Notes under the pieces: model-generated
The model's input: the letters and a program-made list of their open reading frames with translations, nothing else
Told to the model about the DNA's origin: nothing
The model's database searches: none
Part shown: piece after piece, positions 53,690 to 63,940 of the stretch
Layout of the letters: each line of letters starts with the position of its first letter
How positions within the stretch are numbered: the stretch's first letter is position 1
Made by a program: the position numbers and the translations under genes
NCBI GenBank assembly: GCA_039621445.1
Contig: CP154954.1
Span: 19,888,642 to 19,952,641, forward strand
Origin: Euglena gracilis
Taxonomy: Eukaryota; Euglenida; Euglenophyceae; Euglenales
Direction of reading: 5' to 3'
Length of the DNA stretch: 64,000 bases

Positions 53690-54060
53690 CGGCTGAAAAT
53701 GGTTAAAATGGCCAAAAATGGGCAAAAGCCAAAGAAAAGCTGTTTTGGCCACTGTTTTTGCGAATCCAGAAGCTGCACCTGGCGCAAAATGCTCAAAAAT
53801 GGTCAAATTGGACCAAAAAAAGACAAAAAAAATGGGCAAAATAACAAAAAAAAGGTCGAAAATGGCTTTAAATGGTCAAAAATGGCCCAAGAGCAGGACA
53901 AAATGGCCCAAAATTACAAGAAGTGCGCAAAAAGTGGCCAAAAATGGTCAAAATAGGTCAAAATTGGTGAATTATGGTGACAAATGGGCCAAAAGGAGAC
54001 AAAAGCGACCTAAAATGGCCAAAAGCGGCCAAAAGTAGCCAAAAGTAGCCAAAAGTGACA
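53690..54060. repeat. degenerate AAAATGG(C/T)CAAAA repeat
   Basis: About 30 imperfect copies of an 8-12 base word centred on TGGCC/TGGTC, inside the Mutator-like element. Confidence 0.8.
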
Positions 54061-54329
54061 ACATGAGCCAGATGAGCCAGAAAAATCTCAAAATCTGGGA
54101 TAAAAATGAGCCCAATTCCTCATTCTCACTGAAAAATTGACATCAATTAGAAAAAAGTTGCGCGGTCGGCTGCGGTCGGCTGCGGTCGGCTGCGGTAACC
54201 CACGGTCGATGCTGCCGGGCCAGCATCGCCCTGCATCGCACAGCACCGCCCAGCATCATCAGAGGTGCTTGGTCCAGAGGGAAAGCTGCTGAATTCCTTC
54301 ATCCATTCCCCTTCCGTCGGCCAACCATA

Positions 54330-54472
54330 TGCAAGTCGGCCCTGGTCGGCCCTGGCCGGCCCTGGTCGGCCCTGGTCGGCCCTGGTCGGAACCCCCACCT
54401 ACGGGGGTCCTGAAACTCATAGTCGGCCCTGGTCGGCCCTGGTCGGCCCTGGTCGGCCCTGGTCGGCCATAG
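54330..54472. repeat. (GGTCGGCCCT)n decamer array
   Basis: Nine or more decamers in two blocks, separated by GGAACCCCCACCTACGGGGG. They sit just inside the right end of the Mutator-like element; shorter runs sit inside its left end. Confidence 0.85.
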
Positions 54473-54489
54473 GTGCCTGGTCTGGACCC

Positions 54490-55460
54490 CTTCCGGTCCA
54501 GGAGGGAGGAGGTGGAGGAACACCCTCCCCACTCTGACCCGCACACCGTCCATGTATCAAATCCTGGGGTGAGGTTTGTTTTGAGATCTACAGAGCAACC
54601 CCCCAGAAAACCTTCAAAAAACAACATTTTGTCCACGTTTGAGCCCTTTCTGCCAAAAGAATTTGTTGAGTCGTACCAATGTTTTTTTCAGCTCCCGACT
54701 GCACTGGGCTGGCCCAAACTTTATTCCAGCGGATCCTGGAGGGGGGGGTCGGCAGTCTGGCTGGGAGCTGCTGACTGGGTGCTGGGCTGACCCCACCCCT
54801 GTGGTCACCTCCGGATTAAGAAAACCCCTCGTTGTCGCTCTGGGGTAAAAAAAAGCCCAGGGGAAAAATTGGAGGGCTTTTCAAGGACATGAAATTTTGG
54901 ATATTCGTGGGACAAAAGCAGGAATTATGACTGTCAAATTGAATTGAAAATCAAATCAGGTGCCAACACAAGAATATGAATTTTCAGGTCCCAAAATCAG
55001 GAATCACCTCCAAAATTTTGTCAAAATGATGGAGAAAACGGTGAATTTTTTTGGGGGGAAATGTAGTGATAATTTTGGAGGCCAAAACTGAAAATACGGG
55101 GGGGGGGGGGGGGGGGGGAATTTCCTTTTGCTAATTCGTTCACCCCAATTTTGTGCGCCTCTGATTTCCTCCCTACAGAGGGGGTCCGGGGGGACCCACT
55201 TCAGGGGGGTCAATTTTCGGACCAAACACCGAAAGTCGTAAAATCAGCCAGTCGGTGAAACAAAAAGAAAACCCCCGGGGGGGGTTTGCATTTGACCCCC
55301 GAAGGGGGGTTGGGCCCAGGGCTGTATGGGAATGCCGGGTGGGGGGTGGTTGACCCCCCACCAGGGGTTTTTTAAGACCGGGGGGGAGGGTGTGTCCCCC
55401 CCACCCACCCCCCCCTGGGGGGGGCCCGGGGGGGGGGGGGGTCCCAGGGGACCCACAAAA
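54490..55460. other. repeat fragments, no gene recognised
   Basis: A diverged copy of the CTGGCTGG family spans about 54598-54800. The rest is AT-rich, then G-run filler from 55100. Confidence 0.4.
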
Positions 55461-55462
55461 AA

Positions 55463-55852
55463 AAATGGCCGAAAATCGCGAAAAGTGCCAAAAATAGCAC
55501 TTTTTCAAGAATTTTCGGCGCCTTCGGTGCCGAAAAGTATATATCACCCCCCTCGCGGGGGGGACCCCCCGGGGGGGGCCCAGGGGGTGGGTGGGTGGGT
55601 GGGTGGGTGGGTGGGGGGGAGACCCCCCACGGTCTTAAAAAAAACCCCTGGCTGTACGGGAATCCCCGCAACCCTGTGGGTGGGGGGCAGGGTTATTTTT
55701 TACTCGTGGACCCCGGGGGGGGGGTGGGTGGGTGCGGCTGAGCCCCCCCCCCCCCCTCCCGGGGGACCCACAAAAAATGGCCGAAAAATCGCGGAAAGTG
55801 CTAAAAATAGCATTTTTCGGCGCCTTCTGCACCAAAAAGTATATCCCACCCC
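55463..55852. repeat. two copies of the CGGCGCC hairpin module
   Basis: At 55463-55550 and 55772-55852: AAAATGGCCGAAAA, GTGC(C/T)AAAAATAGCA, TTTTCGGCGCCTTC and AAAAGTATAT in the same order. They supply the empty-site comparison for the TA-flanked element at 48262. Confidence 0.7.
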
Positions 55853-56084
55853 CCTCCGGGGGACCCCCCCAGGGGGGCTCGGCCGGACCACCCACCCTAC
55901 CCCCCCCCCGGGGGGTCCACGACTAAAAAAACCCTCTGCCCCTGCATACAGCCCTGGTCAGGCCTCCGGGCAAACCGTGGAGCAAAGGCATGGTCCGTTG
56001 CCGGGAGACCCGCTCCTCCTGCTGCACCTCTGTCAACATCCGTCCCACCCAGGGAATGTCTCAAGCCCGCCCCCCCAGAGGGGA

Positions 56085-56455
56085 GGAACCCAGCCGGCTG
56101 GAAGGTCCTGGGCAGAAAAAAGGTGCTGGCTGGACCGCCCTAGGGGGGATCCGGGGGGGATTCCTACCGGCTCCCGGGCTGGACCTGGAGGGAACCCCAA
56201 AAACCGTCAAAAAAGCCTAAATCCAGCTGGGTTGGATTCTTTTCAGCCAAATTTTGAGGAGTCAAAAAACAACCAAACCTGGACATGTTTGGCCATTTCG
56301 GACCCCTTTTTTAAAATTTTCGGATTTTTTTTTTGTCCAGCCTGGCTTCAGCAGCTGCGAAAACTTTATTACTGCTCGAACCCGGGTGCTCCGCAGCGCG
56401 GCTGGGAGGTGCTGCCTGGAAAAAGCTTGCTGGCTGGATCCCTGGGGGGGGGGGG
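56085..56455 (+). repeat. dispersed ~370-bp repeat, + copy
   Basis: Full-length partner of 10849-11222. It ends with GGGAGGTGCTGCCTGGAAAA, close to its own start, which suggests direct terminal repeats of about 40 bases. Confidence 0.65.
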
Positions 56456-56967
56456 TGAGATGGGGGGTCCAGCTTAAGAGATTCCCTGGCCCCACCTCCT
56501 CCTGGATTGGCCACGGGGCTTTGTTGTGACAAAAGGGTCGTCTAACGCTTCCCCAAAAAGTTTCTGGTGCTTTGCACCGGAACCAAAATCAACTTTCAGT
56601 AACCTTGGGAACCAAGACCCCGCATCAATTTCACCAGAGATCAATTTGAAAAAAATGCAGATTTCCATTCATCGGGACCAAACACCAATAGGAGTCATTT
56701 TTTCCATTCCACTCAAAAAAGTCCCAAATCCAATGAAATGATGCTCCCAATGGTTGATGAGGCTTTGTTCTGGAGTCTCTGGCGGAAAAAATCCACTGGA
56801 GTGCAAGAAAACACAACATTGAAAATCATTTGAGGGACAACAAACCAGAATTCTTTTTAACAACCCGACAGGGGAGATTGTGCTATGGGGTGCTGGACAT
56901 TCACAGATGGGTATGTATTATTGAAAATAATAACAATAATAATAATAATTGGCCGTCCTTTCCATAC
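56456..56967. other. no gene recognised
   Basis: Mixed sequence with an (AAT)n tract near 56926-56949. No supported feature. Confidence 0.4.
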
Positions 56968-57300
56968 TTTCTTACCGACCCCCCCCCCCCCGGGGGAGGG
57001 GGGTCACTCCACTCTTTGAAAAACCTTTTTGGGGGAAACCAGTCAGTCACTACCCCCCCGGGGGGGGGGGGGTCGGCCATACTGGAATCCAAAGGAAATT
57101 TGACCAAGAACATGAAAAAAAGACAAAAAATTCCGGCACCTTCGGCGCCGGATCACTTTAGTGGTTTTTTGCCGACCCCCCCCCCACCCCGGGGGGGGGG
57201 GAGGAGGGGGTCCGGGCCAAAGACCAGTCAGTCACTCTGAAAAAACCAGTCACCTCCGGGGGGGGGGGGGGGGGGGGGCCAGTGACTAAGTGATTGTATG
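56968..57300 (+). repeat. dispersed repeat ending GTGACTAAGTGATTGTATGG, copy 2
   Basis: It aligns with 50131-50341 and carries an extra ~110-base inner segment with a CCGGCACCTTCGGCGCCGG hairpin. Confidence 0.7.
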
Positions 57301-58720
57301 GTCCTTCCTGTCGCATGATGGAAATCCCCAAAAATTGGAGAGGAGAGATCACACAGGGAAGAATTCACTCAACACCAATTTAAAAAAAAATTGGGTTGTG
57401 ACCGTTGCATTTGCATTGCGAACACAATCCTGTCCTGGTGGAATTTCCTTGAGTACGCTTGCAAAGAAGATATTTTCTTGAGATCCCATACACCAAGCCC
57501 CTCACCCCTCCCCAGGTCAACAACTTTTTCAAAATATCTGTTGCACTATGGATATTTCCCACACAGGGGTTCATGCCCACGATGCAAAGTATGGAAAGGC
57601 CCCGCAGCATGCAAAAAATCATCTGCTGTGACCATGGCCACATCGTGCGTGTCCGCCTTCGGCCCAGAACAGGCCATTTCTGTATGAAACTTCATATCAA
57701 CTTCCAGCAAAAAAAGTTCAGAATTTCAGAGTCCAGCTGATGGATTGAGGAACAGCCCGGTCCTGATATTGCCAGCAATCCCACATGTGCAGCAGCCAGC
57801 CAACCCGCTGGCAGTGTGAAATCCTCATGTGTATGCACGAGGGCACAAGGCTGATACACACCCCGGCTCCAGGGGTCAACCTCTACAAGGGCGTGTTTCC
57901 AGGGCTGCCTTGGGCAATTGTAATTGTACTTGACAGTTGGCTGTTGCAATCGACTGGTGCAAAACTGGACCCTGACATTTGGGCACCTCGGGAGCAGATT
58001 TTTGCTCAAGGATCTGGGGGGTCCACTGTCTAGACACTACAGAAAAAAGCCACTGGCTTGGTCCAGGGGGCTCCCAACTGGATAAAAATTTTGGCCCTGC
58101 ACGCCGCGGTGGAAATGAGGTTTTATAACTGTTTTTGGCTGATTTTGTTCCCAAAAAATACCAAACATGGCCAAAAACGAGCATTGTGGCAGGCATTAGG
58201 GCCCTCAAAAAAATTCGGCACTTCATGTTGGTCACTGGCAGGCCATTGCTCAAAGACCCGGGGGGGGGGGTGCACTGGCTCGCCAAGTTGCTTGATGATG
58301 GATAAAAGGGACCAGCTTGACCCCCTCCCCAGAGCAGAACGGGAAGGCCTGGTGGGGGGGTCGACCCCCCCCCACCCACCACAGCATTTTCACCAATTTC
58401 GCCCAACAGGGATGTTGGCCGGGGGAAATTTTTGAATTTTTTTTGAAAAACGAACCCAAAATACATGATTTTTTGACGGAAAACCACATTTTTTCACAAA
58501 AAAAATCTCAAAAATTTCAGGTTAAAAATTGGTAGATTTTTGGAGGGGGTAAAAAAAAAACGAAGCTCAAAAAAAAATGAACAAAATTTTGGCACAGTCC
58601 AATTTTACTGAGTTTTTTCTCTTGGAATTTTTTTTGATTTTCAATGGCTTTTTTTGCATCAAAAACCACTCAAAATCAAAATTTCGAGAAAATGTTGAAA
58701 TTTTGGAAGGTGTGAAAAAA
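57301..58720. other. unassigned non-repetitive region
   Basis: About 57300-58250 lacks G runs and differs from its surroundings. One + frame (57785-58033) includes a hydrophobic stretch (FPGLPWAIVIVLDSWLL). No family, start context or splice sites support a gene. From 58260 it is repeat-like filler. Confidence 0.3.
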
Positions 58721-58734
58721 ATGGGGTTTTGGGG

Positions 58735-59666
58735 TGTTAGGCGCAAAGCGGTAGACTGGGGGGGGTAGTGGGTAGTCGGCCGACTAGTCAGCCGACTACA
58801 CAATTGGTCGACCGACTGGGCCTGGTCGGTAGCTAGTCGGCGAGACATGGGGGGGGGGGGCAGTGGGTAGTCGGCCAACTAGTCGGCCAACTACCCACTC
58901 TAATGTACTAACGGGTCCAAACCGCCGACTTTTAAGCCCCCCCCATGAAGAAAATCCAATGCAAACTAGTCGGTGGCTAGTCGGCGGTCATAAAAATGGT
59001 CTGTGGCGGGCCCAAATCACCCGGAAATGGTCCGGATGGGTCCAAATAAGTGTCTTACGCCTGAATAAACACCCCCAGATGGAAATCTTTGGTCGGTGGG
59101 GGGTCGGTGGGCCCTTGATGGGGGTCCGGAGGTGTAAAAAACCAATGATGAAACAGGGATTACATGAAAATCCTTTAGAAATGCAACATACTCAGGGGCT
59201 AAGTCGTTTGTGGCTCACTTTGGCATAGGCGGGGGGGGGGGGGGCTCCGCCCCCCCCCCTCAAATAACAAAATCCCTTCTATGTTGGCAATAGACTTGGA
59301 GGGATAAGACCTTTTTGTGCAAATTTTGACTTATATTGAAAATCCAATGGGGAGAGGTGTTCTTTTGTCAAAAGTGGCCCAAAATGGACATTTTCCCCCA
59401 ATTTTTTTTTTGCATATTCACCCCCGATTGGGGAGTTCTGGAGCCATTTGGGTGGGTTTGACTGGTGTTGAGGTGATTTAAACAAAAGTTTTTCCGGGGG
59501 GGGGGGGGCTTAAAAGTCGGCGGTTTTGACCCGTTAGTACATTAGAGTGGGTAGTCGGCCGACTAGTCGGCCGACTACCCAATTGGTCCGCCGACTAGTC
59601 GGCCGACCAATTGGGTAGTCGGCCGACTACCCACTACCCCCCCCCCCCCGTCTACCGTTTGGCACC
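58735..59666. mobile_element. 932-bp fold-back element with TAGTCGGCCGACTA repeats
   Basis: Long inverted ends (about 58748-58935 and 59497-59661) share CGGTAGAC, a G run, TAGTGGGTAGTCGGCCGACTA and CTCTAATGTACTAACGGGTC. GGGGTTTTGGGG flanks both sides (58723-58734, 59667-59678), which could be a target duplication but is low-complexity. Interior non-coding. Confidence 0.75.
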
Positions 59667-59938
59667 GGGGTTTTGGGGGGACCTCGTGTATGGGTCCCAA
59701 AATGGGTCAAAAAAAAACACCCGGCGCCGAAGGCGCCGGAAAAAATTTTTTGGGGTCCAAAAATTGGTGCACCAGAACAACGGGAAGAGGTGGTGGGGGG
59801 GGTCGACCCCCCCCCCACCCACCATGCAGGGGGTGGGGGGGTGGTTGACCCCCCCCCACCCACCACCCTGGCCGCGAGGCCGTTTCCCGTTCTGCCCTGC
59901 CCCTCCTCCTTAGTTGCACTAAGGCTTCTTGTCTGTTT

Positions 59939-59980
59939 ATGGCCGGCGCTAACTTCGCTTCTGGCCCAGTTTGCTGCGTG
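59939..59980 (+). CDS. candidate first exon of a + gene
   Basis: ATG in a pyrimidine-rich setting opens MAGANFASGPVCCV, followed by a consensus GTGAGT donor at 59981. Phase 0 fits the acceptor at 60143. Candidate only. Confidence 0.25.
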
Positions 59981-60143
59981 GTGAGTGGCCAGGGACCTGC
60001 CCCTCCCCCCGGGGGGGGGGGGGGTGTTTGGGAAGAGGAATGAAGGGGGGAGTCAGACCATTGAGACCACGAGGTCTAAAGGGTTCGGGAAGCAGCAGCA
60101 GCAGCAGACCAGCTAGCAGCAGCGGAAAGTATTTTCTTCTCAG

Positions 60144-60340
60144 GGGGACCAGCGGGGAGGAGTAGGCCCCTTGCCACCCCGAGCACCTATTGGGAACGAA
60201 ATTGAGCAAACAAAAGCAGCAGCAGCAACAGAAGCAGCAGCAGCAACAGCAAGAAAGGGGAGCCAAAAGCCCAAGGGGGAGGGGGAGGGCAAAGAAAACA
60301 CAACATGGAAGAAGAAGAAAAACGAAAGAATGAAGTCCCA
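60144..60340 (+). CDS. candidate second exon, Ala/Lys-rich
   Basis: The acceptor TATTTTCTTCTCAG is followed by a phase-0 frame with EIEQTKAAAATEAAAATARK and then KPKGEGEGKENTTWKKKKNE, ending at a GTGAAT donor (60341). GCA/CAG repeats overlap it, so the peptide could be a by-product of a microsatellite. If real, it lies upstream of the TMEM230-like exon. Confidence 0.25.
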
Positions 60341-61225
60341 GTGAATATGGAATCGGACAATTATTGGGAGTTGCTCCGAAGAAAGGGCCAGAAGCGGAAT
60401 GCAGCGCCTTAAACCAGACAGAAGCCAAAGTGCATCTAATGGGGGTAACACCCCCCCCCCCTGACACCGGGGGTTCGGAGGGGGGGTGCCTTGTGCTCTG
60501 GGTGCCTGCCTATAGCAGGCACCCCCCCCCCGCCGACCCAGCCAATTTTCCTTTGAAAACGGCCATTTCGGGCCCCTTCGCCTTCAGCGCCAGGGTGTGC
60601 TCCAGCACTGCCCACCCCAAAACCCGACCCCCAGGGGGGGTTGAAAGTGCCCACCCCCCTGCCCAGGGATGGATGGGAAGCCTTGAGGGGGGGGGGGTGC
60701 GACCCCCCTCCCGACACGGAGGGGGGGGTCGGACCCCCCCTCCGAATCCTTGAAAATCGATCCAAAAATGCTCGTTTTTTGAAATTCTTTGAACGTTTTT
60801 TGGGGGGGAAACACCAACACATCAAAAAAATGGGCAATATGTCCAAAAGTCAGCAAAGGGGGTGTTTTTGCTCATTTTCCAGCGCGCAGCGCCGGAAGAA
60901 AATTTTCTGCTGTTTTTGGCACCTGTCAAGGAGGGAGGGTGGGGGGTCCGGACCCCCAAACATCTGGGGGGGTCCGGACCCCCCTCCCCACCACCTTACC
61001 CCCCCGGGAGGGGGGGGTGGTCCGGATCCCCCACCACCTACCTCAATACCGAAGGGCTTCCCATCCATCCCTGCCCCTGCCTGTCCACAGCACCCAATCC
61101 CCCCCGGGGGGGGTGCGCGCTTCCTTAAAAAGAAGCCTGGTTCGGACCAGTTCGGACCCCTCTCCTCCCTCAAAACTGACATGGGCCTGGAGAGTTTTCG
61201 GTTTTCGGACAATCAAAGGGCTGTA
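60341..61225. other. repeat filler, no gene recognised
   Basis: G/C runs with palindromes such as GGGTGCCTGCCTATAGCAGGCACCC (60498-60522). No supported gene. Confidence 0.4.
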
Positions 61226-61495
61226 CATATGGCATAAAGTCAGGCCCCCTTACCCAGGTAAGGGGTGGGTAAGGGGTGGGTAAGGGGTGGGTAAGGGATG
61301 GGTAAGGGGTGGGTAAGGGGTGGGTAAGGGGTGGGTAAGGGGTGGGTAAGGGGGGTTGGGGGGGGTGAGAATGAAGTGTATGGGGATGTTGTTTATTACG
61401 TTGGTTGACAAAATCCGCTCTTTGCCCTCAAAATCGACTAAAGACGAGGATGAGGTTTATTTTTTTGCCGGGGGGGGTCCGGGGGGGGGGGGCGG
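61226..61495 (+). repeat. GGGTGGGTAAG array within inverted dispersed repeat
   Basis: About eight 11-base GGGTGGGTAAG units (61254-61350), flanked by CATATGGCATAAAGTCAGGC on the left and by a GTTTATTTTTTTGCCGGGGG block on the right. Both flanks are present inverted at 52440-52695. The G-strand could form quadruplexes. Confidence 0.75.
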
Positions 61496-61689
61496 GAGTG
61501 TTGACCAAAAAATGCAAAAAAAATGGCAAAGAATTGACAAAATTTTGATCTCATGGGAAATCAGGGCCAAAACGAGGAATTTTTAAAAGTCCAATTTTTT
61601 TCCAGCAAAAATCAAAAAATCGCCAGAAAAAAACGCATTAAGCCACATGAGGCTATGCGCAGTTTGGATATTTGTATGTGGAATTATTT

Positions 61690-61990
61690 GAAGTCGGAAT
61701 GATTTCCCAGCAGAAATTGCCAAATTTTGTCAAAATTTTTAAAAATTGGCAATATTTGGCAAATCTGCAACAAAAAAACAAAAAGCACCTGGGTTCCCTT
61801 ATGAACGGTTCAAGGAATGGCCGGAACTCATTTCGTCTTTCAGGTTCATGCGGAAAAATTGCAGAAAGGGAGGAAACTGTGGGGAAATTCGGGAAACTCG
61901 CGGGAAAATTGCCGAATATTGCAGAAAATTGTGGGAAAATCGCGGAAACGGCGGGAAAATTGCGCACATCAATTTCCCCCTGCAAATGTC
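61690..61990 (+). repeat. GCGGAAAATT array with conserved flank
   Basis: Related to 44990-45250: the stretch before the array translates as RFKEWPELISS here and PFEEWLELIAS there, and both end in ATCAATT(T)CCCCC. Units are degenerate here. Confidence 0.55.
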
Positions 61991-63129
61991 CCCATGTATT
62001 TAGGGACATAAAAGCATCTGATAGGGTGGGGTGAGAAATATTTTTGCCACTGTGTGTTTACAAATCACTCTCAAACAGATCCAATTAAGGCGTCGCTTAG
62101 CGACTCCTGGAGAGAAGTTCCAGCTCGAGGCTGGAAATTTTGCTCAAGCCAGCCCTGTGTGGGAGGCCAAGATGGCCAGCTTGACTGATGCCCACCGCAC
62201 AACGTTGAATCCTTCTTGGTTGATAGCACGAATCAAAAACAGGTCATTGCTGTCATTCATGACCCCCCCCCTGACCCATGAAACTTAGACCGCAAAAGAC
62301 AATTTTGCTGAAAATCCCGTCTGGGAGAACTGATTGAAAAAAAATCACAGCAAATGCTGGGATCTATTGGCAGGTACGCCACAGGCTGTGTGCAGTGGGA
62401 AGAAATGCAACATGGACCCCCAAAGCAAAAAAAAATTGAATGAAATTCTGGCTTTTGGAAGAAGCTCCAGAGACTTATGAGGCAGCCTCCAACTAAAGGG
62501 ACCCCCCCCCCGGGGGGCTTTAATTGGATCAGGGGGAGGCAATTTTTTTTTGTGTTATTGAAGGAATAGGGTTAGGGGTACGACTTAGGGTTAGGATGAG
62601 GCCTAACTTACAGATTACTGTACAAGTTAGGCCTGAAGTTAGGCCGAATTTGTAACCCTGACCCCACTCCATCATGAACGCAAAAAAAAAATCATCGGGG
62701 GTGGGGGGGGTGGGTGGGTCGGGGGCTGTAGTCCCCAGGGGTGGGGGGGGGGAATCCCAGGACGGTGGCCCAAGCCAGTCTTAGATTTCGGCGCTTTGCA
62801 CCGAAAATTAAGGAGGGGTTTTTGGAAATGCCCTTACCAAAGCCATTACCCACAACCCGACCAAACCATCCCCGATTTTTTTTGGGGGGAAACCACCCCT
62901 TGGGGTGTGTTGGGTTTCCCAAAACACTGGTTTATAGCCTTAAAAAAAAAGCCTCGCGCTCATGTCATTGTCCAGTTTACAATAGCCACCGGGGAGTTGC
63001 TTAAGCTGAAGGACACCCCATCTCTGGGGGGTCCAGCCAGCCAACCAGCAGCCTTTTCCACCCTCCCCCCATCGACAAGTTACCCATTTATTTTCCAGCC
63101 ACCCGAAGTGCCGCCCGAAGTAACGGTGG
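61991..63129. other. no gene recognised
   Basis: 62030-62290 is non-repetitive with no recognisable protein. GTTAGGGGTACGACTTAGGG and GCCTAACTT-type words occur at 62566-62650. The rest is G-run filler. Confidence 0.3.
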
Positions 63130-63574
63130 CAGGGTTCGATATAAGGAGGGCGTACATGGTTTAGGTGGGGGGGTGTCCCCCCCCCCCCCCCCCCCCCCCT
63201 GGCCCCCAGGGGGGGCCCTTGCCCCCCCCCCCCCACCTGCCAGGGGGGTCCGGACCGACCCTCGGGGGGGTTCCCGGGACCCCCCCCCCAAAAAGGGTCA
63301 ATTTTTTCCTCTGGAGCTTCGCGCCGAATTTTTTTTTGCATTTTTGGCACATTTTTGCCCAAAAAGTGCCCAAAATGGCACTTTTGGTCGTTTTGGGGGG
63401 TCAAAATTTTTCGCCCACCCTGACCGTGCACGTTTACCGACAAACACCTGTGGGGGGTGTCCCTGGGGGGGGTGTGCCTTCTCCCCCCCACGCCCCCCCC
63501 CCCCCCCCCCCCCCCTCTGGCCCGCAGGGGGGGTCCGGACCACCCCCCCCCTCCTCTCCTTATATCGAACCCTG
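63130..63574. mobile_element. 445-bp hAT-like non-autonomous element
   Basis: The inverted ends CAGGGTTCGATATAAGGAG are perfect over 19 bases and flanked by a perfect 8-bp duplication AACGGTGG (63122-63129, 63575-63582). CAGGG ends plus an 8-bp duplication are the hallmarks of the hAT superfamily. The interior is long C and G runs around a TTCGCGCCGAA piece. No transposase. Confidence 0.85.
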
Positions 63575-63835
63575 AACGGTGGTGCAAAAAATTGGCCTAA
63601 ATGATATCATTTTTTTTTGCAGTTTTGGGGTAATTTTGCAGTTCCGTTTTTTTTTCCCTTTTTGGTGCCTGGTTTGTTCCTGGGTTCAACCCTGTGGGGG
63701 GGGGGGCAGCCCCCATATTTTAGCCCCTCAGCTCGACCCCCCCCCCGCAGGGGGGGTGGTTAAGTGACGCTCTGATTGTCGCCCGACCCGGTCACACGCA
63801 GCACCCGACCCAGGTCATGCCCTCCCCATCCCGCA

Positions 63836-63940
63836 GGGGGGCTCCTGCTGCTGCCCGGCTGCTACAGCGGCTTCATCCTGCTGCAGTACCTGCGGGGCGT
63901 GCCGGGCTTCTCCCCCAACCAGCTGCCGCACTTCGAGTGA
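63836..63940 (+). CDS. TMEM230/TMEM134-like protein, last exon
   Basis: After an acceptor CCCCATCCCGCAG, the phase-0 frame reads GGLLLLPGCYSGFILLQYLR, then GVPGFSPNQLPHFE and TGA. This follows the C-terminus of the TMEM230/TMEM134 family: second membrane helix ending LPG.Y, then a short G..G(F/Y)S...(I/L)P.F tail. These are small two-helix proteins of the endomembrane system. The earlier exons were not found with confidence; two candidates lie near 60 kb. Family inferred from 34 residues only. Confidence 0.55.
   Translation, partial: GGLLLLPGCYSGFILLQYLRGVPGFSPNQLPHFE

Larger units (their letters stand above)
53483..54478. mobile_element. 996-bp Mutator-like non-autonomous element
   Basis: Perfect 12-bp inverted ends AGGCACCTATGG / CCATAGGTGCCT are flanked by a perfect 10-bp direct repeat GGTCTGGACC (53473-53482, 54479-54488). 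A 9-11 bp duplication is the mark of the Mutator superfamily. The interior has degenerate AAAATGGCCAAAA repeats and, near both ends, GGTCGGCCCT decamers. No transposase frame. Confidence 0.75.

Noticed and set aside
54330-54472. CRISPR array
   Set aside because: GGTCGGCCCT units are contiguous decamers without spacers, in a eukaryotic transposable element.
57290-57740. Decayed C2H2 zinc-finger gene
   Set aside because: A single RRDHTGKN-like string suggests a finger linker, but no Cys-Cys..His-His spacing could be found in any frame.
62566-62650. Interstitial telomere repeat
   Set aside because: TTAGGG occurs only two or three times within mixed sequence and does not form an array.
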